This document shows positions 1-7,253 of a DNA stretch of 11,313 bases, in pieces; position 1 is the stretch's first letter; each line of letters opens with the position of its first letter. Under the pieces are notes generated by a model. It did not search any database. It was not told where the DNA came from and worked only from the letters and a program-made list of their open reading frames with translations. A program made the translations under genes and the position numbers. This stretch comes from Spirochaetaceae bacterium (GTDB taxonomy: Bacteria > Spirochaetota > Spirochaetia > PWKH01), in assembly GCA_003557605.1 (NCBI GenBank), contig PWNW01000104.1, positions 1 to 11,313 of the forward strand, given 5' to 3'.

Positions 1-503
1 ACACCGATATCACCGGCGGGCACATCGGTTTCAGGGCCGATATATTTCTGCAGCTCAGTCATAAAGGAACGGCAGAATCTTCTGATTTCATTATCTGACT
101 TTCCCTTGGGGTTAAAGTCTGACCCGCCTTTTCCGCCTCCCAAAGGCAGTGTGGTCAATGAATTCTTAAAGGTCTGTTCAAAAGCGAGAAACTTTAATGT
201 TCCAAGGGTTACGCTGGGATGAAACCTGATTCCTCCCTTATACGGGCCCAGCACATTGTTGTACTGAACACGGTATCCCCGGTTAATCTGGATTTCCCCG
301 TTGTCGTCTTCCCATTCAACCTTAAAGGTAATAATCCTGTCTGGTTCCGCAAGTCTGTCAAGAATTTTTCCATGCAGATATGCTGGATTCTCATTCACCA
401 CATCGATAATCGTCTCAGCAACTTCCCGTACAGCTTGGATAAATTCGGGCTGAGCAGGGTTTTTCCTCTCCACCTCAGCCATAAATGTGTCTAAATCGTA
501 CAT
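1..503 (-). CDS. gdhA: Glutamate dehydrogenase, class I hexameric (N-terminal part; gene runs off the left edge)
   Basis: Interconverts 2-oxoglutarate plus ammonium and L-glutamate with a nicotinamide cofactor in the cytoplasm; the E. coli-like class is usually NADP-dependent and assimilatory. Only 167 complete codons are inside the window. The sequence matches the family closely: YKGGIRFHPSV at about residues 88-98, FEQTFKNSLTTLPLGGGKGG at 108-127 carrying the substrate-binding/catalytic lysine at K125, SDFNPKGKSDNEI just after, and DVPAGDIGV at 160-168 with the catalytic aspartate D165. The Rossmann cofactor domain lies beyond the edge, so NADP versus NAD preference cannot be read here. The ATG at 503-501 was chosen because GGAGG lies 6 nt upstream (511-515 on the plus strand) and the N-terminus (MYDLDTFMAEVERKNP) has the usual family length. 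A good promoter and two palindromes lie directly upstream. Identification is near certain; the cofactor type is inferred. Confidence 0.95.
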   Translation of the reverse strand, partial: MYDLDTFMAEVERKNPAQPEFIQAVREVAETIIDVVNENPAYLHGKILDRLAEPDRIITFKVEWEDDNGEIQINRGYRVQYNNVLGPYKGGIRFHPSVTLGTLKFLAFEQTFKNSLTTLPLGGGKGGSDFNPKGKSDNEIRRFCRSFMTELQKYIGPETDVPAGDIG

Positions 504-516
504 ATCGTTCCTCCAT

Positions 517-536
517 GAACATGCTTGTTCAAGCAT
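517..536. promoter_or_regulatory. Two overlapping inverted repeats at the gdhA -10/start point (possible operator)
   Basis: ATGCTTG-TT-CAAGCAT (521-536) has 7-bp arms and covers the minus-strand -10 and predicted start point. GAACA-TGCT-TGTTC (517-530) has 5-bp arms and overlaps it. The two cannot both form as hairpins, and most of the larger one precedes the predicted transcript start, so a DNA-binding site is more likely than an RNA structure. GAACA...TGTTC recalls SOS boxes, but its spacing differs from the Bacillus consensus. Confidence 0.4.
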
Positions 537-560
537 ATATCGCGAACAGGTACCTGTCAA
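532..560 (-). promoter_or_regulatory. Sigma-70-type promoter of gdhA
   Basis: On the minus strand TTGACA (560-555) is followed by exactly 17 nt and then TATGCT (537-532). This is a perfect -35 and a good -10 with ideal spacing. Transcription would begin near 525, giving a leader of only about 20-25 nt that carries the GGAGG ribosome site. Start point not measured; predicted from sequence only. Confidence 0.7.
546..557. promoter_or_regulatory. 12-bp perfect palindrome in the gdhA promoter spacer (possible operator)
   Basis: ACAGGTACCTGT is its own reverse complement. It overlaps the last bases of the gdhA -35 hexamer and fills the first part of the -35/-10 spacer, a position where a bound dimeric regulator would block RNA polymerase. 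The regulator is not identifiable from the window. A 12-bp perfect palindrome in a promoter is suggestive, not proof. Confidence 0.45.
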
Positions 561-602
561 CAAAGATTTTAGCAATAGTTCAATATATTTTATCTATTTT
601 GA

Positions 603-611
603 TGATATAAT
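603..611 (+). promoter_or_regulatory. Extended -10 promoter for the receiver/PPDK_N gene
   Basis: TGATATAAT at 603-611 is a perfect extended -10 (TGnTATAAT). No convincing -35 lies 16-18 nt upstream (the region is AT-rich), which is tolerable for extended -10 promoters. The start would be near 618, leaving a leader of about 55 nt before the ATG at 673. Predicted only. Confidence 0.5.
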
Positions 612-672
612 AAATAGCTAGTTGTTATTTTAATGTATCACAAATATTTTTTGAATTTTTCTTAGGTTTCTC

Positions 673-3600
673 ATGATTATTCGTTCTCCCCCACTGTATG
701 GAACAACTTCAATGCATATGATAGAGTGTCCTATGACAGATTTTCTGCAGATTTCAGATACGCCGTTTCACAATCTGATGGCAAACAGAATCCGGGACAT
801 ACTGCTTATCTGCAGTAAATATGACCGGTTCATGCTGGAGGAAGACGGAAGAATAGAGGAACTGCTGTTCCAGGATTACATCGCCCTCGGTCTGACCTCC
901 CCGCCGAAGATCACCCATGCTCCCTCTGCGCAGAAAGCCCTGAAAATGATGGAAACCCGTAATTTTGATATGGTCATTACCATGGTCAACGTCGGAAATG
1001 TGGACGTCATGGATCTTGCCCGTACCATTAAGCAGCAGTTCCCGGAGAAACCGGTCATTGTGCTTACCCCTGCCGCAGCATACCAGCCGATCAGAAGGCT
1101 GAAGCAGGAGGGTTCTTCCCTGCTGAACTACATTTTTGCCTGGCAGGGCAATCCGAATATTCTCCTTGCAATCGTTAAGCTCATTGAGGACAGGATGAAC
1201 GTGGACAACGACATCAGAATCGCCGATGTCCAGACCATTATCCTGGTTGAGGATTCAATTGCCTACTACTCCACCTATCTCCCCATGATTTACACAACCC
1301 TGATCCAGCAGGCCAGAGGCCTGATGACTGAAGGGCTGAATGAATGGTCCCAGGCACAGAGAATGCGTGGACGCCCCAAAATCCTTCTTGCACGGAACTA
1401 CGAGGAAGCAGTAAGCCTTTATGAAACCTATCATGACAGCCTGCTGGGAATCATCAGCGATGTCTCATACCGCAGGGAGGGCTCAGTAGACCCCTTGGCA
1501 GGAATACGCTTCTGCAGGCATGTGCGTCAGCGTGACAATGATATTCCCCTGCTGCTTCAGTCCACTGAAGAACAGCATGCCGCCCAGGCAAAAATATTTC
1601 ATGCAGCATTTATCCACAAGCATTCCAAAACCCTGCTCCTTGAACTTCGGGACTATATCAGGACCAATTACGGATTCGGGGACTTTATTTTTCATGATCC
1701 TGACACAAAGGCCGAAGTCGGCAGGGTCAGTGATCTTCGGGAACTTCAGTACATCATTCCGGAGCTTCCCTCGGCATCCTTTCTCTACCATGTACGGAAC
1801 AATGACTTTTCAAAATGGCTTAAGGCCCGTGCCCTGTTTCCGCTGGCCCATTTGATCCGTCCGAAAAAGATCGAAGACTACCCGGATGAGCAGTCAATGA
1901 GAGACGATCTGGTAAGAATTATAGAAACCTACCGCCTTCAGCAGGGACGAGGAATTATTGCCCGGTTCAACAAGGACAGTTTTGATGAGTATACGTTCTT
2001 CAGCAGAATCGGTTCAGGTTCTCTCGGGGGGAAAGGCAGGGGACTGGCGTTCCTGGACCTGCAGCTGAAGGAAAGTTCGCTGAGCATAGACTATCCCCAG
2101 ATGTACATCAACATACCGAGGACCATTGTCATATCAACAGAGCTGTTTGATTTGTTTATGGAAGAGAACAACCTCCATGCACCGGCAATGGGGGACAGGA
2201 CCGACCAGGAAATCCTGGACCTGTTTCTGGGGGCCTCACTTCCCGAAGGACTGGAGGAAAACCTCAGGGCTATACTGAATGTTCTTACTTCTCCCCTTGC
2301 CGTCAGGTCTTCAAGCTTGCTTGAAGACTCTCATTACCAGCCGTTTGCGGGGATTTATCAGACATGCATGATCCCGAACAATCATGAAGACTTCGAAGAG
2401 CGCCTCACTGACCTGAGCAATGCGGTAAAATGCGTTTACGCATCCACCTATTTTCAGAGCAGCAAGGATTACCTGAAGGCGACCAACCACATGATTGAAG
2501 AAGAAAAGATGGCAGTGGTAATTCAGCGTATTACCGGGAACGTTTACGGAAGCCTCTGTTATCCGAACTTCTCAGGAGTAGCCCGCTCCCTGAACTACTA
2601 TCCTGTAGAAAATGAACGGCCTGAAGACGGCATTGCCTATATCGCCTTCGGGTTTGGAAAAACCGTGGTTGACGACCTGGGAACATCCTTAAGATTTTCC
2701 CCGAGATACCCAAAAAAAATTATGCAGCTCTCAGAAATGCAGAGCACCTTGAAGAACACCCAGCAGCATTTCCATGCCCTCGATATGAACTCCCGGTTCA
2801 ATCCCTTTGCAGGGAACACCGATAACCTGGTGCAGATGCCGGTCGAAGAAGCAGCCGGAGACGGTTCCATGAAGTATATCGCTTCCACATATGATGAGGA
2901 GAACTTCATTGTACGGGATACCGCTTCAGGGGAGGGAAGAAAAATCATCTCCTTTGCCGGGCTGCTGAAGTATAATCTGCTTCCCATATCATCAATCATA
3001 TGTGATCTGCTCAAACTGGGAGAAAACATCCTGAATGTTCCCATAGAGATTGAATTTGCCGGCAACTTAGACAAAAGCCCTAAAGTCCCGGAGTTCAGCC
3101 TGCTTCAGATCAGGCCCATCGTGGCAGGATACGAGTCAGGGGACGTAAAAATTGATGACAGCTCAATCGAGCAGGCACTCATCTATTCGCCGAAAGCAAT
3201 GGGCAACGGCAAGTTTGATGACCTGAGGGATGTGGTCTATGTGAAGCCGGACAGGTTTGATCCTTCGCGCACCAAGGAAATGGCACAGACCATCGGGTTG
3301 ATAAATGAACAGATGATGGAACATCGTGAAGGGTTTATCCTGATAGCAGCAGGACGCCTTGGATCAAGCGACCCGTGGCTCGGTATTCCCATCACCTGGT
3401 CGCAGATTTCCTTTGCCCGGGTGATCATCGAAATGGGACTGGAGCATTTCCAGGTTGAACCCAGCCAGGGCACCCATTTCTTCCAGAATCTTACATCCCT
3501 GAGAAATGCATATATGACCATTAATCCTCCCCGAAAGCAGGGAACATTCCGATGGGAGCTTCTTGATTCCCTCCCTGCGGTCCATGAAACTGAATTCATC

Positions 3601-3675
3601 AGGCATGTACGTCTTCCCTCGTCTCTTGATGTACGAATTGACGGGAAGTCAGGAAAAGGGATTATTTTGATCTGA
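673..3675 (+). CDS. Two-receiver / PPDK_N-type ATP-binding fusion protein (PEP/pyruvate-binding domain protein)
   Basis: Cytoplasmic, 1000 residues, no signal peptide or membrane segment. Residues about 42-135 look like a receiver fold that has lost its active site: the acidic pair is C47/S48 and the phospho-aspartate position is M104. Residues about 187-330 form a second receiver that keeps the key residues: E193/D194, D263 as phospho-acceptor, S297 and K316, with an insertion of some 30 residues after its first helix. After a linker region, residues about 446-816 match the ATP-binding N-terminal domain of pyruvate phosphate dikinase/PEP synthase: GSGSLGGKGRGLAF (447-460), AVRSSSLLED (543-552) and LLQIRPI (810-816). 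The TSHAA-type phosphohistidine domain and the PEP-binding barrel are absent; residues 820-1000 form a C-terminal region I cannot assign. It therefore cannot be a complete PEP synthase. Similar fusions occur in Bacteroidetes from memory; function is unknown. Start uncertain: the ATG at 673 has a weak TAGG 6 nt upstream, while in-frame ATGs at 712, 718 and 733 also precede all conserved sequence. Confidence 0.85.
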   Translation: MIIRSPPLYGTTSMHMIECPMTDFLQISDTPFHNLMANRIRDILLICSKYDRFMLEEDGRIEELLFQDYIALGLTSPPKITHAPSAQKALKMMETRNFDMVITMVNVGNVDVMDLARTIKQQFPEKPVIVLTPAAAYQPIRRLKQEGSSLLNYIFAWQGNPNILLAIVKLIEDRMNVDNDIRIADVQTIILVEDSIAYYSTYLPMIYTTLIQQARGLMTEGLNEWSQAQRMRGRPKILLARNYEEAVSLYETYHDSLLGIISDVSYRREGSVDPLAGIRFCRHVRQRDNDIPLLLQSTEEQHAAQAKIFHAAFIHKHSKTLLLELRDYIRTNYGFGDFIFHDPDTKAEVGRVSDLRELQYIIPELPSASFLYHVRNNDFSKWLKARALFPLAHLIRPKKIEDYPDEQSMRDDLVRIIETYRLQQGRGIIARFNKDSFDEYTFFSRIGSGSLGGKGRGLAFLDLQLKESSLSIDYPQMYINIPRTIVISTELFDLFMEENNLHAPAMGDRTDQEILDLFLGASLPEGLEENLRAILNVLTSPLAVRSSSLLEDSHYQPFAGIYQTCMIPNNHEDFEERLTDLSNAVKCVYASTYFQSSKDYLKATNHMIEEEKMAVVIQRITGNVYGSLCYPNFSGVARSLNYYPVENERPEDGIAYIAFGFGKTVVDDLGTSLRFSPRYPKKIMQLSEMQSTLKNTQQHFHALDMNSRFNPFAGNTDNLVQMPVEEAAGDGSMKYIASTYDEENFIVRDTASGEGRKIISFAGLLKYNLLPISSIICDLLKLGENILNVPIEIEFAGNLDKSPKVPEFSLLQIRPIVAGYESGDVKIDDSSIEQALIYSPKAMGNGKFDDLRDVVYVKPDRFDPSRTKEMAQTIGLINEQMMEHREGFILIAAGRLGSSDPWLGIPITWSQISFARVIIEMGLEHFQVEPSQGTHFFQNLTSLRNAYMTINPPRKQGTFRWELLDSLPAVHETEFIRHVRLPSSLDVRIDGKSGKGIILI

Positions 3676-3676
3676 A

Positions 3677-4741
3677 TTATATCCAACGTCTCTTTCGGAA
3701 AAATATGATCATTATCACGGAAACGGCAAGCATAATCCCAAGAACAATGAAATAGCCCCATCTCCATGCAAGTTCGGGCATGTGTTCAAAATTCATACCG
3801 TACACCCCGGCAATGAAGGTCAGGGGGATAAAGATTGTCGCAATTACTGTCAGCACCTTCATAACCTCATTCATCCTATTGCTTACTGCACTCATATAGA
3901 TATCCATAAGACCGCTGATGATATCACGAAGGGTTTCCACATGATCCATAATCTGAATGACATGGTCATAGATATCGCTGTAGTAGATGCGTATGGACGG
4001 ATCAATTCTTCCTTCCTCCCCCATGATGCTTCGGATTACCTCTCGGATCGGCCATACGGTTTTTCTCAATGATATCAGCTGGTTTCTGATTCGGTGTATA
4101 CGTACGGCATGGGTGCTGTCGCCACCTTTCAGGATTTCCTCCTCCAGTTCTTCAGACTTGTCCCCAAGAAGATCAATCACCGTGTAGTAGCGGTCTATCA
4201 GAATATCCATCACCGCATATGCAAGGTACTCCGGTCCTCTCCTGCGGAAAGTACTGCCCTTTGCTTCAATGCGTTTCACCAAGGGTTCAAACATATCCAT
4301 CGGCCGGTCCAGGAAGGTGATCACATATCCTGGGCCTGTTACAATGCTTGCCTGGCACATCTGCAGCACATGAGAGTCCTCTCCTAACTCCGGGGTCTTC
4401 ATAATGATCAGCATCTGGGAGTCCAGAAATTCGACCTTCGGCCTGATCATCAGGTTCATGATATCCTCAAGAAACAGCGGATGGATTGATGCGGTCCTGC
4501 CTATGCTCTCTATCAGGCTGCTGTCATGGACCCCTGTGACTGTTATCCAGGTTAATGCAGGGTCCTGAAGGTGCTCTGCGAGTGTATCAGCATCAGCAAA
4601 ATGCTGTCTTCGTACCGTATCTTCGGTATAAGACAGGACATGCATTTCCACTGCTCCGCTGTACACTTCTCCAAGAGGCATTAATGTCCCAGGAGGAGAT
4701 CCTATTGGATGGCGTTTTGTTGTTTTTCCTTCATCTTTCAT
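3677..4741 (-). CDS. corA: CorA-family magnesium/cobalt channel
   Basis: Mediates Mg2+ (and Co2+/Ni2+) influx across the inner membrane as a pentamer in characterised relatives. The 354-residue length fits the family. A large N-terminal cytoplasmic domain (about 25-285, with the long charged helix around 180-290) is followed by TM1 (about 293-313), the signature YGMNF with GMN at 315-317, a short acidic loop, TM2 (about 328-347) and a basic C-terminus (FFRKRRWI). The loop after GMN (EHMPELAW) is of the Thermotoga CorA type. The ATG at 4741-4739 has CGGAG 6 nt upstream. The stop is 1 nt from the stop of the facing receiver/ATP-grasp gene, with no room for a terminator between them. It diverges from the MFS-HEAT gene. 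The family call is secure; ion preference cannot be settled from sequence. Confidence 0.95.
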   Translation of the reverse strand: MKDEGKTTKRHPIGSPPGTLMPLGEVYSGAVEMHVLSYTEDTVRRQHFADADTLAEHLQDPALTWITVTGVHDSSLIESIGRTASIHPLFLEDIMNLMIRPKVEFLDSQMLIIMKTPELGEDSHVLQMCQASIVTGPGYVITFLDRPMDMFEPLVKRIEAKGSTFRRRGPEYLAYAVMDILIDRYYTVIDLLGDKSEELEEEILKGGDSTHAVRIHRIRNQLISLRKTVWPIREVIRSIMGEEGRIDPSIRIYYSDIYDHVIQIMDHVETLRDIISGLMDIYMSAVSNRMNEVMKVLTVIATIFIPLTFIAGVYGMNFEHMPELAWRWGYFIVLGIMLAVSVIMIIFFRKRRWI

Positions 4742-4743
4742 GA

Positions 4744-4768
4744 TATACTCCGACTATAAGTATAGCGG
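4744..4768. repeat. Inverted repeats in the corA/MFS divergent spacer
   Basis: CTATA-AG-TATAG (4754-4765) is flanked by CCG and CGG, making a near-symmetric 19-bp element (4750-4768) with one extra A on the left arm. A second pairing, TATACT (4744-4749) with AGTATA (4759-4764), overlaps it. The element covers the only good corA -10, so it may be an operator acting on both divergent genes. AT-rich palindromes arise easily by chance. Confidence 0.35.
4759..4764 (-). promoter_or_regulatory. Possible -10 of the corA promoter
   Basis: TATACT on the minus strand (4764-4759) is a near-perfect -10 and lies 17 nt upstream of the corA start codon, which would give a very short leader with the CGGAG ribosome site. 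No good -35 is seen at 16-18 nt; the best match (TTGTTC, 4793-4788) is 23 nt away. It lies inside an inverted repeat. Confidence 0.35.
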
Positions 4769-4806
4769 TATTTTCTGGAAAGCGACAGAACAATTCTTCC
4801 GGCAGC

Positions 4807-4810
4807 GAGG
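4807..4810 (+). promoter_or_regulatory. Ribosome binding site that decides the MFS-HEAT start
   Basis: GAGG abuts a GTGTGTGTG run that holds two in-frame GTG codons, at 4811 and 4817. Only the second has proper spacing (6 nt), so 4817 is the better start. No ATG, GTG or TTG lies farther upstream before an in-frame TAG at 4763. Confidence 0.5.
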
Positions 4811-4816
4811 GTGTGT

Positions 4817-7195
4817 GTGACTGATACAAGGGGAAGACGGATTACCAAACGGCAGGTAACCCGATCAATGGGGCTGAGTCTGCTTGGCGGCGGATTCGGA
4901 GCCGCATGGTTTTTGCTCTGCACTCCTCAGCAGATACTCACGGTCTATGTGAAAAACTATTTAGGAGCAACTGCATCCCAGCTTGGATTTTTTATTGCCG
5001 CGTTCAACATTGTAAGCCTTGCACACCTTGCCTCAATTTTCTTTTACAGCAGAAGAACTACCATTAAACCCTTCTGGCTGACCATCGGCCTGATGCACCG
5101 CTGTCTTGCTTTTGTAGTTGCATGGAGTTCATTTTATGCAGCCTTCGGAGGAAACCGCACCACAGCTCTCAATATTGTCATAGCCGCAACACTTGCGACG
5201 TTTTTCATAGGAAGCACCGCCAGTTCCGGATGGTGGTCATGGATGCATGAACTCGTACCTCCCCAGGCAATAGGACGGTACTTCGGCAGAAGAAGCGCCT
5301 TTGCACAGGGTCTAAATATTTGTGTCTTCTTTTGTGCAACCTTTGCCTTGGACCTGTTTACCTCCCAAGTCTTTATCGTCTACGGATTCATCTATCTCGC
5401 AGCAGGAATCTTCGGACTTGCCGAACATGCCCTGCACATCCCTATACCTGAACCTGAGACAGCCCTGGGAAAGACAGACCGAACTCCGCTGAAGATTTCA
5501 AGTTTCTTCGGACCGCTGAAAAACAAAACATTTCTCTTCTTCTCCCTTATCTCAGGGTTTGTTATTCTTGCCGTCAATGTTGCCAACCCCTTTTTCCCTG
5601 CCTACATCACTGACCCCGCAAGGATCGGGGTTCCGAATATCTGGCTTGGAATTATGTATGCAATTTCTCAGATCATCTGGATTCTCCTCGTTCCCTTCTG
5701 GGGTACCGTCATGGACCGTCTCGGCCGAAAACCGGTTACCATGATCGGCATGCTCTGTTCTGTGAGTTTCCTTTCGTATACAGTGCTGACTCCGGCAAAT
5801 TATCCGGTGCTTCTGGTAATTGCTGCAGTAATTTGGGGGTTTTTTGCCCCTGCACTCTACGAAGGGCTCAGTCAAGTAATGTTTGTTATTTTACCGAAAA
5901 AAGACCGCACCATGCATATTGCATGGTTCTGGGCAATTCTCGGAACGGTATCTGCAGCAGGACCGGTTTTAGGAGGTATGCTTCTTGATGTGACCGGTGA
6001 CATCAAATTTGTTATTCTTTTCAGCATATCGCTGCTGATAAGTGCATTTTTCCTGATGGACCTGCTGCAGGTTAAAAAAGAGAAAAAGTTTTCCTGTGTA
6101 TTTCCTACCATTACCACTCCTACTATTGTGAAAACCTACTATAATATGCCCTATATTGCAAAACCTGAACTTCCGAAGCGGGTAGGCCGTGCGCTCCGCC
6201 GGATGGGAGGATCATCCGGAAGCATTGCACTCAATGAAATCGCCCTCAGGCTTGAGGATCCGGATGACGAGATCCGGGAAGAAGCAGTAAAGGCCTTGGG
6301 AAGGATCGGAGGTGAAACCGCAGCTGAAATCCTCATCAGGGAACTTTCAGATCCCGACTCCATGGTGAGGGCTGCAAGCGCCCGCGCTTTAGGAAAAATC
6401 GGAAATTCATCAGCGGTTCCCTATCTGATTGACGGTCTGACTTCATCAGATGAAGATCTTTCACAAGCATGTGCGAAAGCACTGGGGAATATTGACGATG
6501 TCCGGGGTTCTGAAGCACTGAACAGGATCATTCAGGGTGAGAGCACCCTGAGAGTAAAGGTTACCTCTGCAGAATCGATCAGTCACAAGGGAAACCTGAA
6601 CGCAATTCATGACATACTCAAAATCAGAGAACAGACTACAAGTCCGATTATGAGAAAGCAGCTTGCAATCTCTGTGGCAAATCTCCTGGGAAGGCCCGGA
6701 GAGTTCTACACATACATTACCGGAACCGATGAAAACCGTGAAACGGAAGTTCAGAAACTTTTCAAGGGCGTATATCGGACCATGCGTGTACTGGAGCGTT
6801 CAGATAAAATGTTTGTCAGACATATCATCAGAGAGCTGCTGCCGAAGGCAACAGACTGCTATGAACAGGGAGAGTATCAGGAATGCTTCAACCTGCTCTA
6901 TCAGATTGCATCCAACCTGCTGTACCGGTTTGTTGAGCTGAAGGGGGCAGATCAGAAGTCATCAACTCCAGCACAGCTTGGCGCTGTGCTTCTGAAACAG
7001 GAACCTCAGCTGTATGCAGGCTTCACCCTGTTTCAGTGGTATGACCAACGCAGCAGTCCAAAGGATGATCAGCAGCAGGCTGATCCCGTAGGACCTATCG
7101 GGGCGCTTCTATGCTTTTATTTCCTGAAGTACTACGGCCGACCATGGATTGGAAAAAAAGCCCTGAGATCGCAGAACATTGCATCAGCACCTTAA
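4817..7195 (+). CDS. Major facilitator superfamily membrane protein with C-terminal HEAT repeats
   Basis: Numbered from the alternative GTG at 4811 (794 residues; 792 from the preferred GTG at 4817). Residues about 20-420 are hydrophobic and fit a 12-helix MFS transporter. WWSWMHELVPPQAIGRYFGR (141-160) matches a motif of an MFS subgroup with loops of the W-x-W...VP..GRYFGRR type, and DRLGRKP (302-308) is MFS motif A in the second half. Residues about 468-605 hold roughly four HEAT-like (PBS-lyase type) repeats, seen in EIREEAVKALGRIG, MVRAASARALGKIG and LSQACAKALGNI. The remaining 190 residues are largely helical, soluble-looking and not recognised. By MFS topology the tail should lie in the cytoplasm, where HEAT repeats usually bind protein partners. 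Substrate unknown; export, uptake and sensing are all possible. Its stop codon overlaps that of the facing pseudouridine synthase gene. Confidence 0.88.
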   Translation: MTDTRGRRITKRQVTRSMGLSLLGGGFGAAWFLLCTPQQILTVYVKNYLGATASQLGFFIAAFNIVSLAHLASIFFYSRRTTIKPFWLTIGLMHRCLAFVVAWSSFYAAFGGNRTTALNIVIAATLATFFIGSTASSGWWSWMHELVPPQAIGRYFGRRSAFAQGLNICVFFCATFALDLFTSQVFIVYGFIYLAAGIFGLAEHALHIPIPEPETALGKTDRTPLKISSFFGPLKNKTFLFFSLISGFVILAVNVANPFFPAYITDPARIGVPNIWLGIMYAISQIIWILLVPFWGTVMDRLGRKPVTMIGMLCSVSFLSYTVLTPANYPVLLVIAAVIWGFFAPALYEGLSQVMFVILPKKDRTMHIAWFWAILGTVSAAGPVLGGMLLDVTGDIKFVILFSISLLISAFFLMDLLQVKKEKKFSCVFPTITTPTIVKTYYNMPYIAKPELPKRVGRALRRMGGSSGSIALNEIALRLEDPDDEIREEAVKALGRIGGETAAEILIRELSDPDSMVRAASARALGKIGNSSAVPYLIDGLTSSDEDLSQACAKALGNIDDVRGSEALNRIIQGESTLRVKVTSAESISHKGNLNAIHDILKIREQTTSPIMRKQLAISVANLLGRPGEFYTYITGTDENRETEVQKLFKGVYRTMRVLERSDKMFVRHIIRELLPKATDCYEQGEYQECFNLLYQIASNLLYRFVELKGADQKSSTPAQLGAVLLKQEPQLYAGFTLFQWYDQRSSPKDDQQQADPVGPIGALLCFYFLKYYGRPWIGKKALRSQNIASAP

Positions 7196-7253
7196 TCTGC
7201 AGCATGGCGGAACACATTCCACAGCACTTCATTAGGGGGAGGTGCTGCGATGC
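7181..7253. repeat. Long inverted repeat spanning the convergent stop codons (possible terminator)
   Basis: GCATCAGCACCT (7181-7192) can pair with AGGTGCTG-CG-ATGC (7240-7253): 12 base pairs with a 2-nt bulge, around a 47-nt loop that itself contains a small GGAA-CACA-TTCC hairpin. Five T residues follow at 7260-7264 on the plus strand. It could end transcription of the MFS-HEAT gene inside the facing gene. The large loop makes a classical intrinsic terminator unlikely, and the match lies in coding sequence. Confidence 0.25.

Noticed and set aside
517..530. LexA/SOS box reading of GAACATGCTTGTTC
   Set aside because: The gap between GAAC and GTTC is 6 nt instead of the 4 of the Bacillus consensus, and gdhA is not an SOS gene.
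2637..3074. 145-residue minus-strand open frame
   Set aside because: Antisense to the conserved PPDK_N region, with no ribosome site or recognisable motif.
673..3675. Annotation as PEP synthase (ppsA) or pyruvate phosphate dikinase
   Set aside because: Only the ATP-binding domain is present; the phosphohistidine and PEP-binding domains needed for the reaction are missing.
3237..3767. 176-residue open frame on the minus strand opposite the fusion gene and the corA end
   Set aside because: It lies antisense to two well-supported genes, has no family resemblance and a composition expected of a shadow frame.
4691..4698. AGGAGGAG resembling a strong plus-strand ribosome site
   Set aside because: It lies inside the corA coding strand complement and is not followed by a start of any supported gene.
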